A stretch of 8,692 nt of DNA from CAZKHG01 sp964552655 (GTDB lineage: Bacteria > Bacteroidota > Bacteroidia > Bacteroidales > Tenuifilaceae): the NCBI GenBank assembly GCA_964552655.1, contig CAZKHG010000073.1:1-8692 (forward strand). Direction: 5' to 3'. Shown piece after piece: positions 1 to 6,581 of the stretch (within the stretch, counting starts at the first letter, position 1; each line of letters opens with the position of its first letter). Position numbers and translations under genes: made by a program. The notes under the pieces are model-generated. The model searched no databases. It saw only the letters and a list, made by a program, of their open reading frames with translations, and was not told the origin of the DNA.

Positions 1-1332
1 GCTAAACGCCCATTGGTTGTTTATTTTTTTATAAACTACTATTGTGCTGTACGTACTTTGAATCAGATATTCAGAATCATCCCGAATTAACTTTATCAGG
101 TTATACCCACCGCTGATTGAAGATATTCTCTTTAAGGTATGATTTTCGATTTGATAAGTTCCATCATTAAGCCCGCAGTACAACTTGTTGTCTATGGCTT
201 TAACAAACCAAACCTGACCCTGTGAGTTATTGAGAAACTGGTTAAGTGAAAATAACCCGTTTTTGCTTAAGGAGTAAATAAAAATCCCCTGGTTGGTTCC
301 GACATAAAGCTCGTTGTTGTATAAACACGCGCTGTAAACTGATCCCAGGTAATTTTTTGAATCCTCATATATAACTATTGGAGAATTGAATGATATGTAA
401 GCTATACCCTTGTCCATCCCCACCCAAATATTCCCCAGTTTATCCTTGTTCAGGGCTAAAACGGTATTATTCTGAAGCTTTGTATCGGTATTCAGGTGGT
501 GTAAAAGTTTACCTTTAAGGTTAAATACATAAATGCCCTGTAGGATTGTACCAATAATTATTCTCTCACCTGATCTGATCCCATTATTCAACTTATACTT
601 TATCAGATCGTCAGAAGCATCGTTTGCCCATCTTTCAATACTATTCCCGTCATACCTGAATATTCCCTTTGTACCAGTCCCTATAAGGGTTTCCTTATCG
701 TTTAAAGCGATGATTGTTTTAACCTCAGTATCAAAAAAAATCTCACTCCCTTTTATTGGAATAAGCTCATCTTCAATTACCTCAAAAATTTTACCGTTAA
801 TCTGCTGGATATATAAGTGTTCACCCGATTTCAGCAGGAACAGCACCGGTCCAGGAACAGGTATATTCCTGATGGTAGAAAAATCGTAAACAAAAAGCGC
901 CCCAAAACTTTGAAAGTATATCTTCCCGCTATGCTTAACAATTTTCCATATCTCATCATTGTGGAAGGTGTAGTCCTTAATTAGCGGAATCAAAGAAGTG
1001 TAACGCCACTGGTCGGGGCTATTCTTTTCCCAATACCCAAATTCCTCAAATGACCCGGTGTAAATTTTGCCATTATCATAGGCGACTGATCGGATAATTG
1101 TTTGATCTGGTAAAGGGTTGATAACCCACTGTGCGCCATCAAAAATTAACAACCCATTGTTATTGGCGATATAAACTTCCCCGTAATCTCCTAAAGTTAT
1201 GTCCCAATTCTGATTACCTCCATTATATTCCGATTTACTGTAGTTGGTTGTATGAATAGAGTTCTGGGCAATGGAGGAACAACTTAAGAGAGAAAAAAAT
1301 AATACTATTATCGGTTTAATCAGGCTTGTCAT
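1..1332 (-). CDS. Propeller-type sensor/transcriptional regulator, N-terminal part (runs off the left edge)
   Basis: Reading the minus strand from the ATG at 1332 gives 444 codons with no stop down to base 1, so this is the 5' part of a longer gene. Residues 1-22 form a signal peptide with a hydrophobic core and a likely signal peptidase I cut at SIA|QN. Cys18 (LLSC) is a weaker lipobox alternative. The rest is beta-propeller repeats. An early block (QNWDI, then GEVYIANNNGLLIFDGAQW and EEFGYW) is typical of Bacteroidota regulators that join a periplasmic propeller and triple-tyrosine (Y_Y_Y) domain to a membrane helix and a cytoplasmic LuxR-type or two-component output. A two-component-propeller signature, DKLGNIWVGMDKGI, lies at 297-310. 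Family members often reach 900-1000 residues, so about half is visible and the output domain is not. No in-frame ATG was found just upstream, which supports this start. The ligand is unknown. It is divergent from the genes to its right, so regulation of them is possible but unproven. Confidence 0.88.
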   Translation of the reverse strand, partial: MTSLIKPIIVLFFSLLSCSSIAQNSIHTTNYSKSEYNGGNQNWDITLGDYGEVYIANNNGLLIFDGAQWVINPLPDQTIIRSVAYDNGKIYTGSFEEFGYWEKNSPDQWRYTSLIPLIKDYTFHNDEIWKIVKHSGKIYFQSFGALFVYDFSTIRNIPVPGPVLFLLKSGEHLYIQQINGKIFEVIEDELIPIKGSEIFFDTEVKTIIALNDKETLIGTGTKGIFRYDGNSIERWANDASDDLIKYKLNNGIRSGERIIIGTILQGIYVFNLKGKLLHHLNTDTKLQNNTVLALNKDKLGNIWVGMDKGIAYISFNSPIVIYEDSKNYLGSVYSACLYNNELYVGTNQGIFIYSLSKNGLFSLNQFLNNSQGQVWFVKAIDNKLYCGLNDGTYQIENHTLKRISSISGGYNLIKLIRDDSEYLIQSTYSTIVVYKKINNQWAFS

Positions 1333-1342
1333 AAAATTCGAC

Positions 1343-1387
1343 AATGATTTTGGGTAACTGTTAATGATCAAAGTTAAAAAAATGATC
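1343..1387. repeat. Three AATGAT direct repeats around the propeller-gene promoter
   Basis: AATGAT occurs at 1343-1348, 1363-1368 and 1381-1386. The second and third copies extend to AATGATC and flank the minus-strand -7 element. Spacings are 20 and 18 bases. Such phased short repeats could be an operator, possibly autoregulatory, but the motif is short and AT-rich, so chance is a real alternative. Confidence 0.3.
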
Positions 1388-1399
1388 GAATATTTTAAC
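1369..1399 (-). promoter_or_regulatory. Predicted Bacteroidota sigma promoter for the propeller regulator
   Basis: On the minus strand, bases 1376-1369 read TAACTTTG, a perfect match to the Bacteroidota -7 consensus TAnnTTTG. The -33 position, 19 nt further upstream, reads GTTA within CGTTAAAA, a weak match to TTTG. Transcription would start near 1362 and leave a leader of about 30 nt before the ATG at 1332, a normal arrangement. No experiment backs this; it rests on motif and distance. Confidence 0.6.
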
Positions 1400-1486
1400 G
1401 TCCGACCTGGCAATCGGCAAAATTTCGTTGAGAATTAGTTCATAATATCCCCGGTTTTAGTTTATTTTACACCAAATTTATATGCT

Positions 1487-1717
1487 ATGAATTCAAACAT
1501 TCTATACAACAGGGTTATGGCTATTTTTGGGGGATTGATGACCTTTTTCTATTTGGCAGTTGGTTTATACATTGCTTTTTCCAACAACCTCAGCCATATC
1601 GAACCATTTATTCGTTACCTGATTGGTTTCACCTTTATGGTTTATGGCATTTACCGTGCCTTACGAACCTACTCCAAAATTAAGGAGGTGTTTTTTGATA
1701 AAAACAACGATGAGTAA
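1487..1717 (+). CDS. Small protein with two membrane helices, function unknown
   Basis: This 76-residue protein has two hydrophobic segments, about residues 10-31 and 41-56, joined by a short polar loop (SNNLSHIEP). The C-terminal tail carries Arg57, Arg60, Lys64 and Lys66, so by the positive-inside rule both ends should face the cytoplasm. The second helix ends in the motif YGIYRALR, which resembles small hypothetical membrane proteins of Bacteroidota; no named family is assigned. The ATG at 1487 is preferred because it keeps the polar N-terminus before helix 1; Met11 would start inside the helix. No Shine-Dalgarno and no convincing promoter is visible upstream, which is common in this phylum for the former. 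It lies divergent to the propeller gene and is separated from the PstS-like gene by about 700 bases, so operon membership with the Ton genes is unlikely. It could be a minor accessory membrane protein of that locus, but the sequence does not show this. Confidence 0.75.
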   Translation: MNSNILYNRVMAIFGGLMTFFYLAVGLYIAFSNNLSHIEPFIRYLIGFTFMVYGIYRALRTYSKIKEVFFDKNNDE

Positions 1718-1855
1718 TCGTGCCAAAACTCACTGTAATTTTTCAAGTTTGAACTACTGCTAGTAATCACCACGCTATATACTTTTTATCTGATAAACCA
1801 TTTCCTGGATTGTAATACCTGAAAAATGGGGTTTCTTAAGCTAAAAATGTTGATT

Positions 1856-1880
1856 TTAATCACCAATCTGATGTGATTAA
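1856..1880. repeat. Inverted repeat TTAATCAC / GTGATTAA
   Basis: Two perfect 8-base arms (1856-1863 and 1873-1880) flank a 9-base spacer. The arms are AT-rich and lack a following T-run, so this is not a good intrinsic terminator. It has the shape of a dimeric regulator's operator, though no regulator is identified. Confidence 0.4.
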
Positions 1881-1914
1881 TTAAAACTCAACAATTCCAA
1901 TTTTCATTCAATCA

Positions 1915-1955
1915 AAACGCATCATGCTGTATTTTAGGTATTTGCGATGCGGTTT
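1915..1955. repeat. Imperfect stem-loop AAACGCATC / GATGCGGTTT
   Basis: The arm at 1915-1923 pairs with 1946-1955, giving nine base pairs with one bulged G and a loop of about 22 bases. It is the most GC-rich hairpin in the gene-free region. It could be part of a structured RNA or simply chance pairing. Confidence 0.3.
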
Positions 1956-2039
1956 GTTACAATAGAAGAATGTGGCACACTTTTAGTTTATCATAATACT
2001 ATATAATAAAGAAGAATAAGCAGGTAAGAAATTTCAACG

Positions 2040-2051
2040 ATAAACGTTTAT
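2040..2051. repeat. Perfect 12-bp palindrome ATAAACGTTTAT
   Basis: The sequence is identical to its own reverse complement over 12 bases. It has no spacer, so it suits a DNA-binding dimer better than an RNA hairpin. It sits about 380 bases upstream of the PstS-like gene start. Its role is unknown, and AT-rich palindromes of this size can occur by chance. Confidence 0.35.
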
Positions 2052-2350
2052 ATTAACAGGAAACAACAATATAGCAGGATAGCAAAGGTTTAGATGTTCT
2101 TTAAAATGTTGGACAAGGATTAGGGTTTAAGACCAGCTGCCGGTCATTTAAAAGGTGTTCTTAATTTCAGGGTGTACCGATTCATTATGCTGAAAAGCAA
2201 TTACTAGTAAAATGATATAAAACATCTTTTAAATTTTTTTAAACCCAATCCAACTTAAAAACTTTAGTTAATCTGGCTTTCAGTGTTTTTTGAATTAATT
2301 GATGAATTTTTTAACTAACTATAAAGGTTATGAGGAGAGTATCACATATT

Positions 2351-2386
2351 CAAAATTTTACTATTATTGCGTGCCAAAATTTTACT
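2351..2386 (+). repeat. 12-bp direct repeat CAAAATTTTACT at the PstS-gene promoter
   Basis: Exact copies lie at 2351-2362 and 2375-2386, a period of 24 bp. Each contains the palindromic core AAAATTTT. The second copy lies between the predicted -33 and -7 boxes and the first lies just upstream, so a protein bound to both would cover the promoter. A repressor or activator site is plausible; no regulator is identified. Confidence 0.45.
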
Positions 2387-2396
2387 GTTAAATTTT
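2367..2396 (+). promoter_or_regulatory. Predicted promoter of the PstS-like/TPR transcription unit
   Basis: TTG at 2367-2369 and TAAATTTT at 2389-2396 are 19 bases apart, the expected Bacteroidota spacing. The -7 box matches TAnnTTTG in all but the final base, and a G follows directly. Transcription would start near 2403, just before the ATG at 2417. This argues against translation from the upstream in-frame ATG at 2330. Confidence 0.5.
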
Positions 2397-2416
2397 GCTC
2401 TGCCGTGATAAATAGA

Positions 2417-3370
2417 ATGAGAACCCAAAAAGCACTTATTATTCCAGTAATTCTTATTGGATTGATGGCTGGTTTGGTTACCTGTAACCAAATGGGGAAA
2501 AAGGAAATAGACGAAACCCCAACCAGGGGTAATATCAAAATCAGCGTTGATGAATCCTACCAACCTATTATTGATTCAGAAATATACACTTTTACTTACA
2601 TATATAACTACGCCAAAATCACTCCAAGCTATAAACCAGAAGTTGATGTAATCAATGACCTGATGAATGACTCGGTAAAGGTTATTGTTACCAACAAGAA
2701 ACTTACTGATGCCCAGGTTCAGTACTTAAAGGATTCCCTGGTTATTGCCAGAACAACCACATTTGCCTACGATGCACTTGCCCTGATCTGCAACAAGCAA
2801 AACCACGATACACTGATAGGCTTCGATGATATCAGGAGCATATTTATGGGCGAAACAAAAAACTGGAACCAGCTAAACCCCAAATCGAAGTTGGGAAAAA
2901 TAGTGGTGGTTTTTGATAACACCAAATCAGGCAATATCCGTTACTTTAAAGAAAGGTTTGAGCTCACTAAAAATCTTCCCGACAACTTTTATGCAGTAAA
3001 CAACAACGCTGAAGTGGTTAATTACATTTCCCAAAACCCCAATGCAATCGGGATAATCAGTGTAAACTGGATTAGCGATAAGGATGATTCCCTTTCAAGA
3101 AGTTTTATGACCAAGGTGAATGTTATGGGGGTTTCTGCACCATACCTGAATGACGGATCCTATTACAAACCCTTTCAGGGTAACATCTATAACAAATCCT
3201 ACCCATTTGTTCGGGAGGTTTACATGATTTCCAGGGAAACTTTTGCCGGGTTAGGTTCGGGATTTATTAGCTGGGTTGCAGCCGAACAGGGACAGAGAAT
3301 TGTTTTAAAATCGGGTTTGGTACCGGCAACAATGCCCATAAGGTTGATACAGGTTAAAAAAGAATTTTAG
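2417..3370 (+). CDS. PstS-like periplasmic-binding lipoprotein of a Ton locus
   Basis: From the ATG at 2417 the product has 317 residues. It begins with a lipoprotein signal: MRTQK, a hydrophobic core, then LVTC with Cys23 as the probable lipidated residue (Thr before Cys is unusual but tolerated). An in-frame ATG at 2330 would add 29 residues that bury this signal and include the predicted promoter, so 2417 is preferred. The mature part resembles the PBP-like-2/PstS fold: an N-terminal beta strand (GNIKISVDES), a middle section with FDDIRSIFMGETKNWNQL, a TKSGNIRYF loop where PstS proteins have the SGT phosphate loop, and a C-terminal FISWVAAEQGQRIVLKSGLV segment. The usual N-terminal Gly-Ser-Ser/Thr phosphate-contact motif is absent, so phosphate binding is doubtful. 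The TPR gene follows after 22 bases, and no PstCAB transporter genes are present. A periplasmic accessory role in Ton-dependent uptake is inferred from context only. Confidence 0.82.
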   Translation: MRTQKALIIPVILIGLMAGLVTCNQMGKKEIDETPTRGNIKISVDESYQPIIDSEIYTFTYIYNYAKITPSYKPEVDVINDLMNDSVKVIVTNKKLTDAQVQYLKDSLVIARTTTFAYDALALICNKQNHDTLIGFDDIRSIFMGETKNWNQLNPKSKLGKIVVVFDNTKSGNIRYFKERFELTKNLPDNFYAVNNNAEVVNYISQNPNAIGIISVNWISDKDDSLSRSFMTKVNVMGVSAPYLNDGSYYKPFQGNIYNKSYPFVREVYMISRETFAGLGSGFISWVAAEQGQRIVLKSGLVPATMPIRLIQVKKEF

Positions 3371-3392
3371 AAAAGCTTAAAATAATAAAACT

Positions 3393-5597
3393 ATGAAAAG
3401 TTTAAAATTAAAACCCTTTGTTTTACTGATCAGTTTAGTTTTGGTATTTGCTGTTAATACTAAATCACAGGATTTACAATCGGCAATAAATTTAACCAAA
3501 AACGAACAATACGATGAAGCCGAAGCCGCTTTCCAGAAACTAATTCAAAGCGAGCCCAAAAATAGCAAGAACTATTTCTTTTATGGCGAAAATATTTTAC
3601 TGAACTATTTTGCCGATACCATCTCCAACTCGCTAAAGATTGCAACAGATCAGGCAAGAGAAATATATAATAAAGGTATTGCTGCTGACTCAATCAACCC
3701 GCTCAACTATATCGGTTTGGCAAAAGTTGCATTCTACCTTGACGATAATCAAGCTGCAGATAAGTTCAGGAAGAAGGCGAAAAGACTTCTGCCTCCATAT
3801 AAAAAAGTTTCGAAGATTGTAAATCCTCAGGATTACGCTTTTACCCTGGCAAAATTGGCCGAATCGTACATTAAAGACGAAAAAGTTGATTCCTCCAAGG
3901 CTATGCCGTTATTAAGAGAGGCATTATCTATTGATTCCAAAAACTTCGAGATTTATATAATTCTCGGTGATGTCTATTACCTGGTAAAAGACGGGTCAAA
4001 TTCAATCCGGAACTATAACATTGCCCAGAAATTCAACGATAAATCACCTACCGCCAATATGAAGATTGGCAGCATTTACATGAAGAGCAAAAACCTGATG
4101 GCCGCAATTCCTTACTATGAACAGGCAATCAATTTACGATCAACTTACGCACCTGCCTATAGGGAGCTAGGGCAACTTTACTCCATGGCTGGTAAATACG
4201 AAAAATCCAAGGAGTATTTTAAAACTTATCTTGAACTTACCAAAGGTAACATACCTGCTAAAATTAGGTATGTGAACGCACTTTTCTATGCCAAAGAGTA
4301 TGATGAGGTGGTGAAAAATGTGGAAGAGATTTTTGCCATTGACCAATCCAGAACCTACCTTAACCGTATTGCTGCCTATTCAAGCTTTGAAAAAAACCCT
4401 CCTGCCTATGAAAAGGCATTGGCATACATGGACAAGCTTTTTAAGGATTTACCTGAAGAAAGAATAATAAAAAAGGACTACACCTATTATGCTAAAATCC
4501 TTCTGAAAAAGAATGCAAATTACCCCAAAATGGTTCAGGATACCGCCAGGCTTAACCGTGATTTGCAAAGGAATATTGATAGAATGGCAGACGCCAAAAA
4601 ACCCGAGATTAAGGCTAAATATAAATCACAGATTGATACCCTTAATGTAAAAATTGCAGATCTTACAGATCAGATATCAAAAGCCGATGTGGAAATAAAT
4701 AAAGCATTCGAGGCTTATGAAAAAGCCTTAACTGCTACACCAGATGATAAAGCTTTGCTATACGAGGTTGCCGTTAGCTACTATAACTACAAACGTTTTA
4801 TTGAATCTGCAAAAACATTTGAAAAACTAGCCGCGTTGGGCAAAAATGATGTTACCGATCTGATGCAGATTGGGCGCGCGTATTACCAAGGCAAAAGCTA
4901 CACTAAAGCGGATTCAATCTACAACCTTGTTCTGCAAAAAGACCCTGAATATATCCCCGCCTATGTTGCAATAGCAAATGCCTATGCTGCTATGGATCCC
5001 GACACAAAAGAGGGTTTAGCAAAACCTAAATTTGAAGTGGTTATTCAGAAAACCCGCGTTGACAGCGTTAAAAATGCCAACGAACTTTATGATGCATACA
5101 GGTATATGGGCTACTACTACTTCACCAATAAGGATTACACAAAATCGAAAAATTACTATGATTTAATGATTAACCTTGACCCAAATAATAAAGATTTTAA
5201 GGTTAAGGCATATAACGCCCTGGGTTTCATGTACTTTTCTATGGGAGAATATACCAAAGCAATTGAAACCTATAAGAAAACCCTTGAAATTGATCCCAGC
5301 AATCAAACAGCTACTGTATCCATCAAGAATGCCGAGATCACCATTGCCAATGCCGAAGCGGCTAAGTACAAGAACCAGCATCACGGCACAGTGGTTGACG
5401 CTTCAGGTCAGCCCATTGCCAATGCTTCTGTTCGTGTGAGGGATACTGCTGCAGAGGTTTGGACCAATGCTAAAGGTGAATTTGCATTTGAAATTCCAAA
5501 GGGGTCAGAAGCATTCATTGTTAGCGCTAAGGGTTACAAGACAAAGGAAATTTTAGTTAGCAAAACAATGAAATACACAATCACCCTTGAACAGTAA
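3393..5597 (+). CDS. Exported TPR protein with inserted coiled coil and C-terminal carboxypeptidase-regulatory-like domain
   Basis: The 734-residue product starts with a signal peptide (about residues 1-25, hydrophobic core VLLISLVLVFAV, cut near KSQ), so it should act in the periplasm or at a membrane surface. Tetratricopeptide repeats fill most of the rest. Clear ones lie near residues 186-217, 220-252, 254-286, 452-484, 487-519, 566-598 and 606-638, with weaker ones near 27-57 and 99-182. A charged heptad-like helix at about 376-447 looks like a coiled coil inserted in the TPR array. Residues 661-734 form a separate beta domain (HHGTVVDASGQPIANASVRV, then TNAKGEFAFEIPKG and SAKGYKTKEI) of the carboxypeptidase-D regulatory-like type, the same kind found at the N-terminus of SusC-like TonB-dependent receptors. 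TPRs bind proteins, so a scaffold for envelope partners is likely. It is cotranscribed with the PstS-like gene (22-base gap) and stands 128 bases before exbB. Confidence 0.85.
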   Translation: MKSLKLKPFVLLISLVLVFAVNTKSQDLQSAINLTKNEQYDEAEAAFQKLIQSEPKNSKNYFFYGENILLNYFADTISNSLKIATDQAREIYNKGIAADSINPLNYIGLAKVAFYLDDNQAADKFRKKAKRLLPPYKKVSKIVNPQDYAFTLAKLAESYIKDEKVDSSKAMPLLREALSIDSKNFEIYIILGDVYYLVKDGSNSIRNYNIAQKFNDKSPTANMKIGSIYMKSKNLMAAIPYYEQAINLRSTYAPAYRELGQLYSMAGKYEKSKEYFKTYLELTKGNIPAKIRYVNALFYAKEYDEVVKNVEEIFAIDQSRTYLNRIAAYSSFEKNPPAYEKALAYMDKLFKDLPEERIIKKDYTYYAKILLKKNANYPKMVQDTARLNRDLQRNIDRMADAKKPEIKAKYKSQIDTLNVKIADLTDQISKADVEINKAFEAYEKALTATPDDKALLYEVAVSYYNYKRFIESAKTFEKLAALGKNDVTDLMQIGRAYYQGKSYTKADSIYNLVLQKDPEYIPAYVAIANAYAAMDPDTKEGLAKPKFEVVIQKTRVDSVKNANELYDAYRYMGYYYFTNKDYTKSKNYYDLMINLDPNNKDFKVKAYNALGFMYFSMGEYTKAIETYKKTLEIDPSNQTATVSIKNAEITIANAEAAKYKNQHHGTVVDASGQPIANASVRVRDTAAEVWTNAKGEFAFEIPKGSEAFIVSAKGYKTKEILVSKTMKYTITLEQ

Positions 5598-5655
5598 GCA
5601 AAATGATTATTCGCTAAAGAACATTGCGTTTTAAAATAATATTTACACTAAACCG

Positions 5656-5686
5656 TTAAAAAAAAATAAATCAATTTTTATATTTG
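5656..5686 (+). promoter_or_regulatory. Predicted promoter of the exbB-exbD-exbD-tonB operon
   Basis: TATATTTG at 5679-5686 is a perfect match to the Bacteroidota -7 box TAnnTTTG. The -33 position, 19 bases upstream, reads TTAA within CGTTAAAA (5654-5661), a weak match. The same CGTTAAAA occurs at nearly the same place in the propeller-gene promoter. The start site would be near 5693, leaving a leader of about 33 nt. No terminator is visible between 5598 and 5655, so transcripts from the upstream unit may also enter. Confidence 0.65.
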
Positions 5687-5725
5687 CAGTTCAGAAAACT
5701 CAAAACCTAATTAAACAATACTACA

Positions 5726-6541
5726 ATGAGTAAAAAAGGAAGTACTTTTAAAGAAGTGTTGCAGTCGATTTTTGCAACCAGTGCTATTTTAATAGCTTTG
5801 GCTGTTGCCGTATATCTATATGTATATATAATGGGTAATCCGGTTAACTTCGAAGGTGGAAATCCAAAGGGACATCCGCTGCCAAATAATTATTTAGCAA
5901 TTATTTACAAGGGGGGGTACATTGTACCTATACTTATGACCTGCGTATTAGTCCTTATCATTTTCACATTCGAAAGATTTATCACTCTGGCAAGGGCTCA
6001 AGGGAAGGGCAGATTAAACTCTTTTGTTCGTAACCTGCAGAATTTACTTGCAGAAGATAAGATTGAAGAAGCTTTAGAAGCTTGTGACAAACAAAAAGGT
6101 TCTTTGGCCAACGTTATGAAAGCCGCCCTGGTTCGCTACCGCGATCTCCAAAAAGATCCAGAACTCGAGAAAGACCAGAAGATTCTTTCTATACAAAAAT
6201 CATTAGAGGAAGCCACTGCGCTTGAGCTACCAATGCTGGGTAAAAACATGGTTATCTTTTCCACCCTGGCTTCAATCTCAGTGCTAATCGGTCTTATTGG
6301 TACAGTGCTTGGTATGATCCGTGCATTTGCCGCTCTTGCACAAGCTGGTGCTCCAGATGCCCTTGCACTTGCAACTGGTATTTCTGAAGCCCTTATCAAC
6401 ACTGCATTTGGTATTACTGGTTCAACTATCGCTATCATCATGTACAACTATTTCTCTTCAAAGATTGATGGTTATACATTCCGTATTGATGAGGCTGGTT
6501 TCAGCTTGACCCAGACATTTGCTGCATCATTAAAGAAGTAA
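5726..6541 (+). CDS. exbB: ExbB/TolQ/MotA-family proton channel subunit
   Basis: This 271-residue inner-membrane protein is the pentameric channel subunit that, with ExbD, turns the proton gradient into motion of TonB. Three family helices lie near residues 62-84, 173-197 and 214-242, with a cytoplasmic loop between the first two. Conserved pore residues are in place: Thr193 in LIGTVLGM, Glu221 in TGISEAL and Thr226 in NTAFG, matching Thr148, Glu176 and Thr181 of E. coli ExbB. An additional N-terminal hydrophobic helix at about 16-37 precedes the core; E. coli ExbB lacks it, but Bacteroidota homologues often have one. The ATG at 5726 has only an AT-rich leader and no Shine-Dalgarno, as usual here. 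It is the first gene of the Ton operon, followed after 40 bases by the first exbD. TolQ is the main alternative name, but the Bacteroidota-type TonB downstream and the absence of tolA/tolB/pal favour ExbB. Confidence 0.93.
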   Translation: MSKKGSTFKEVLQSIFATSAILIALAVAVYLYVYIMGNPVNFEGGNPKGHPLPNNYLAIIYKGGYIVPILMTCVLVLIIFTFERFITLARAQGKGRLNSFVRNLQNLLAEDKIEEALEACDKQKGSLANVMKAALVRYRDLQKDPELEKDQKILSIQKSLEEATALELPMLGKNMVIFSTLASISVLIGLIGTVLGMIRAFAALAQAGAPDALALATGISEALINTAFGITGSTIAIIMYNYFSSKIDGYTFRIDEAGFSLTQTFAASLKK

Positions 6542-6581
6542 TTAATAATATCTTTTGGCTCAAAAAAAAACAGACTAGTCC

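Larger units (their letters stand above)
1718..2366. other. Long gene-free region with scattered dyad symmetries
   Basis: No reading frame here looks like a gene. The longest ATG-initiated frames I read through by eye encode about 20 residues or fewer, with no recognisable motif. No tRNA-like fold, CRISPR or insertion-sequence ends were seen. The region is AT-rich and holds several inverted repeats (listed separately), a perfect 12-bp palindrome and one 10-bp sequence shared with the promoter of the next gene. It may contain a small RNA, distal regulatory sites, or decayed sequence; none can be chosen from the sequence alone. No strong intrinsic terminator was found after the small gene at 1717. 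Confidence 0.6.

Noticed and set aside
533..889. Plus-strand open frame of 118 codons
   Set aside because: It is antisense to the continuous minus-strand propeller gene, whose protein shows clear family motifs; the plus-strand product has no recognisable features.
1780..1787. TACTTTTT, near match to the -7 consensus
   Set aside because: No TTG or TTTG at the proper spacing (the nearest is 28 bases upstream) and no gene follows.
1947..2006. Short frame of 19 codons from an ATG at 1947
   Set aside because: Too short, no motif, and no ribosome-binding or promoter context.
2002..2007. TATAAT, resembling an E. coli -10 box
   Set aside because: The phylum's main sigma factor uses TAnnTTTG, there is no matching -35, and such words are frequent in AT-rich DNA.
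2120..2140. GACC-AGCTGCC-GGTC as a terminator stem
   Set aside because: Only a four-base stem and no following T-run.
2342..2563. Minus-strand open frame of 73 codons over the PstS-gene start
   Set aside because: It is antisense to the lipoprotein signal and promoter and has no start context or motif of its own.
5598..5655. Terminator between the TPR gene and exbB
   Set aside because: No GC-rich stem followed by T residues is present; only an AT palindrome (TTTTAAAA).
6136..6447. Minus-strand open frame of 103 codons opposite exbB
   Set aside because: It mirrors the conserved exbB coding region and its low-complexity product resembles no family.
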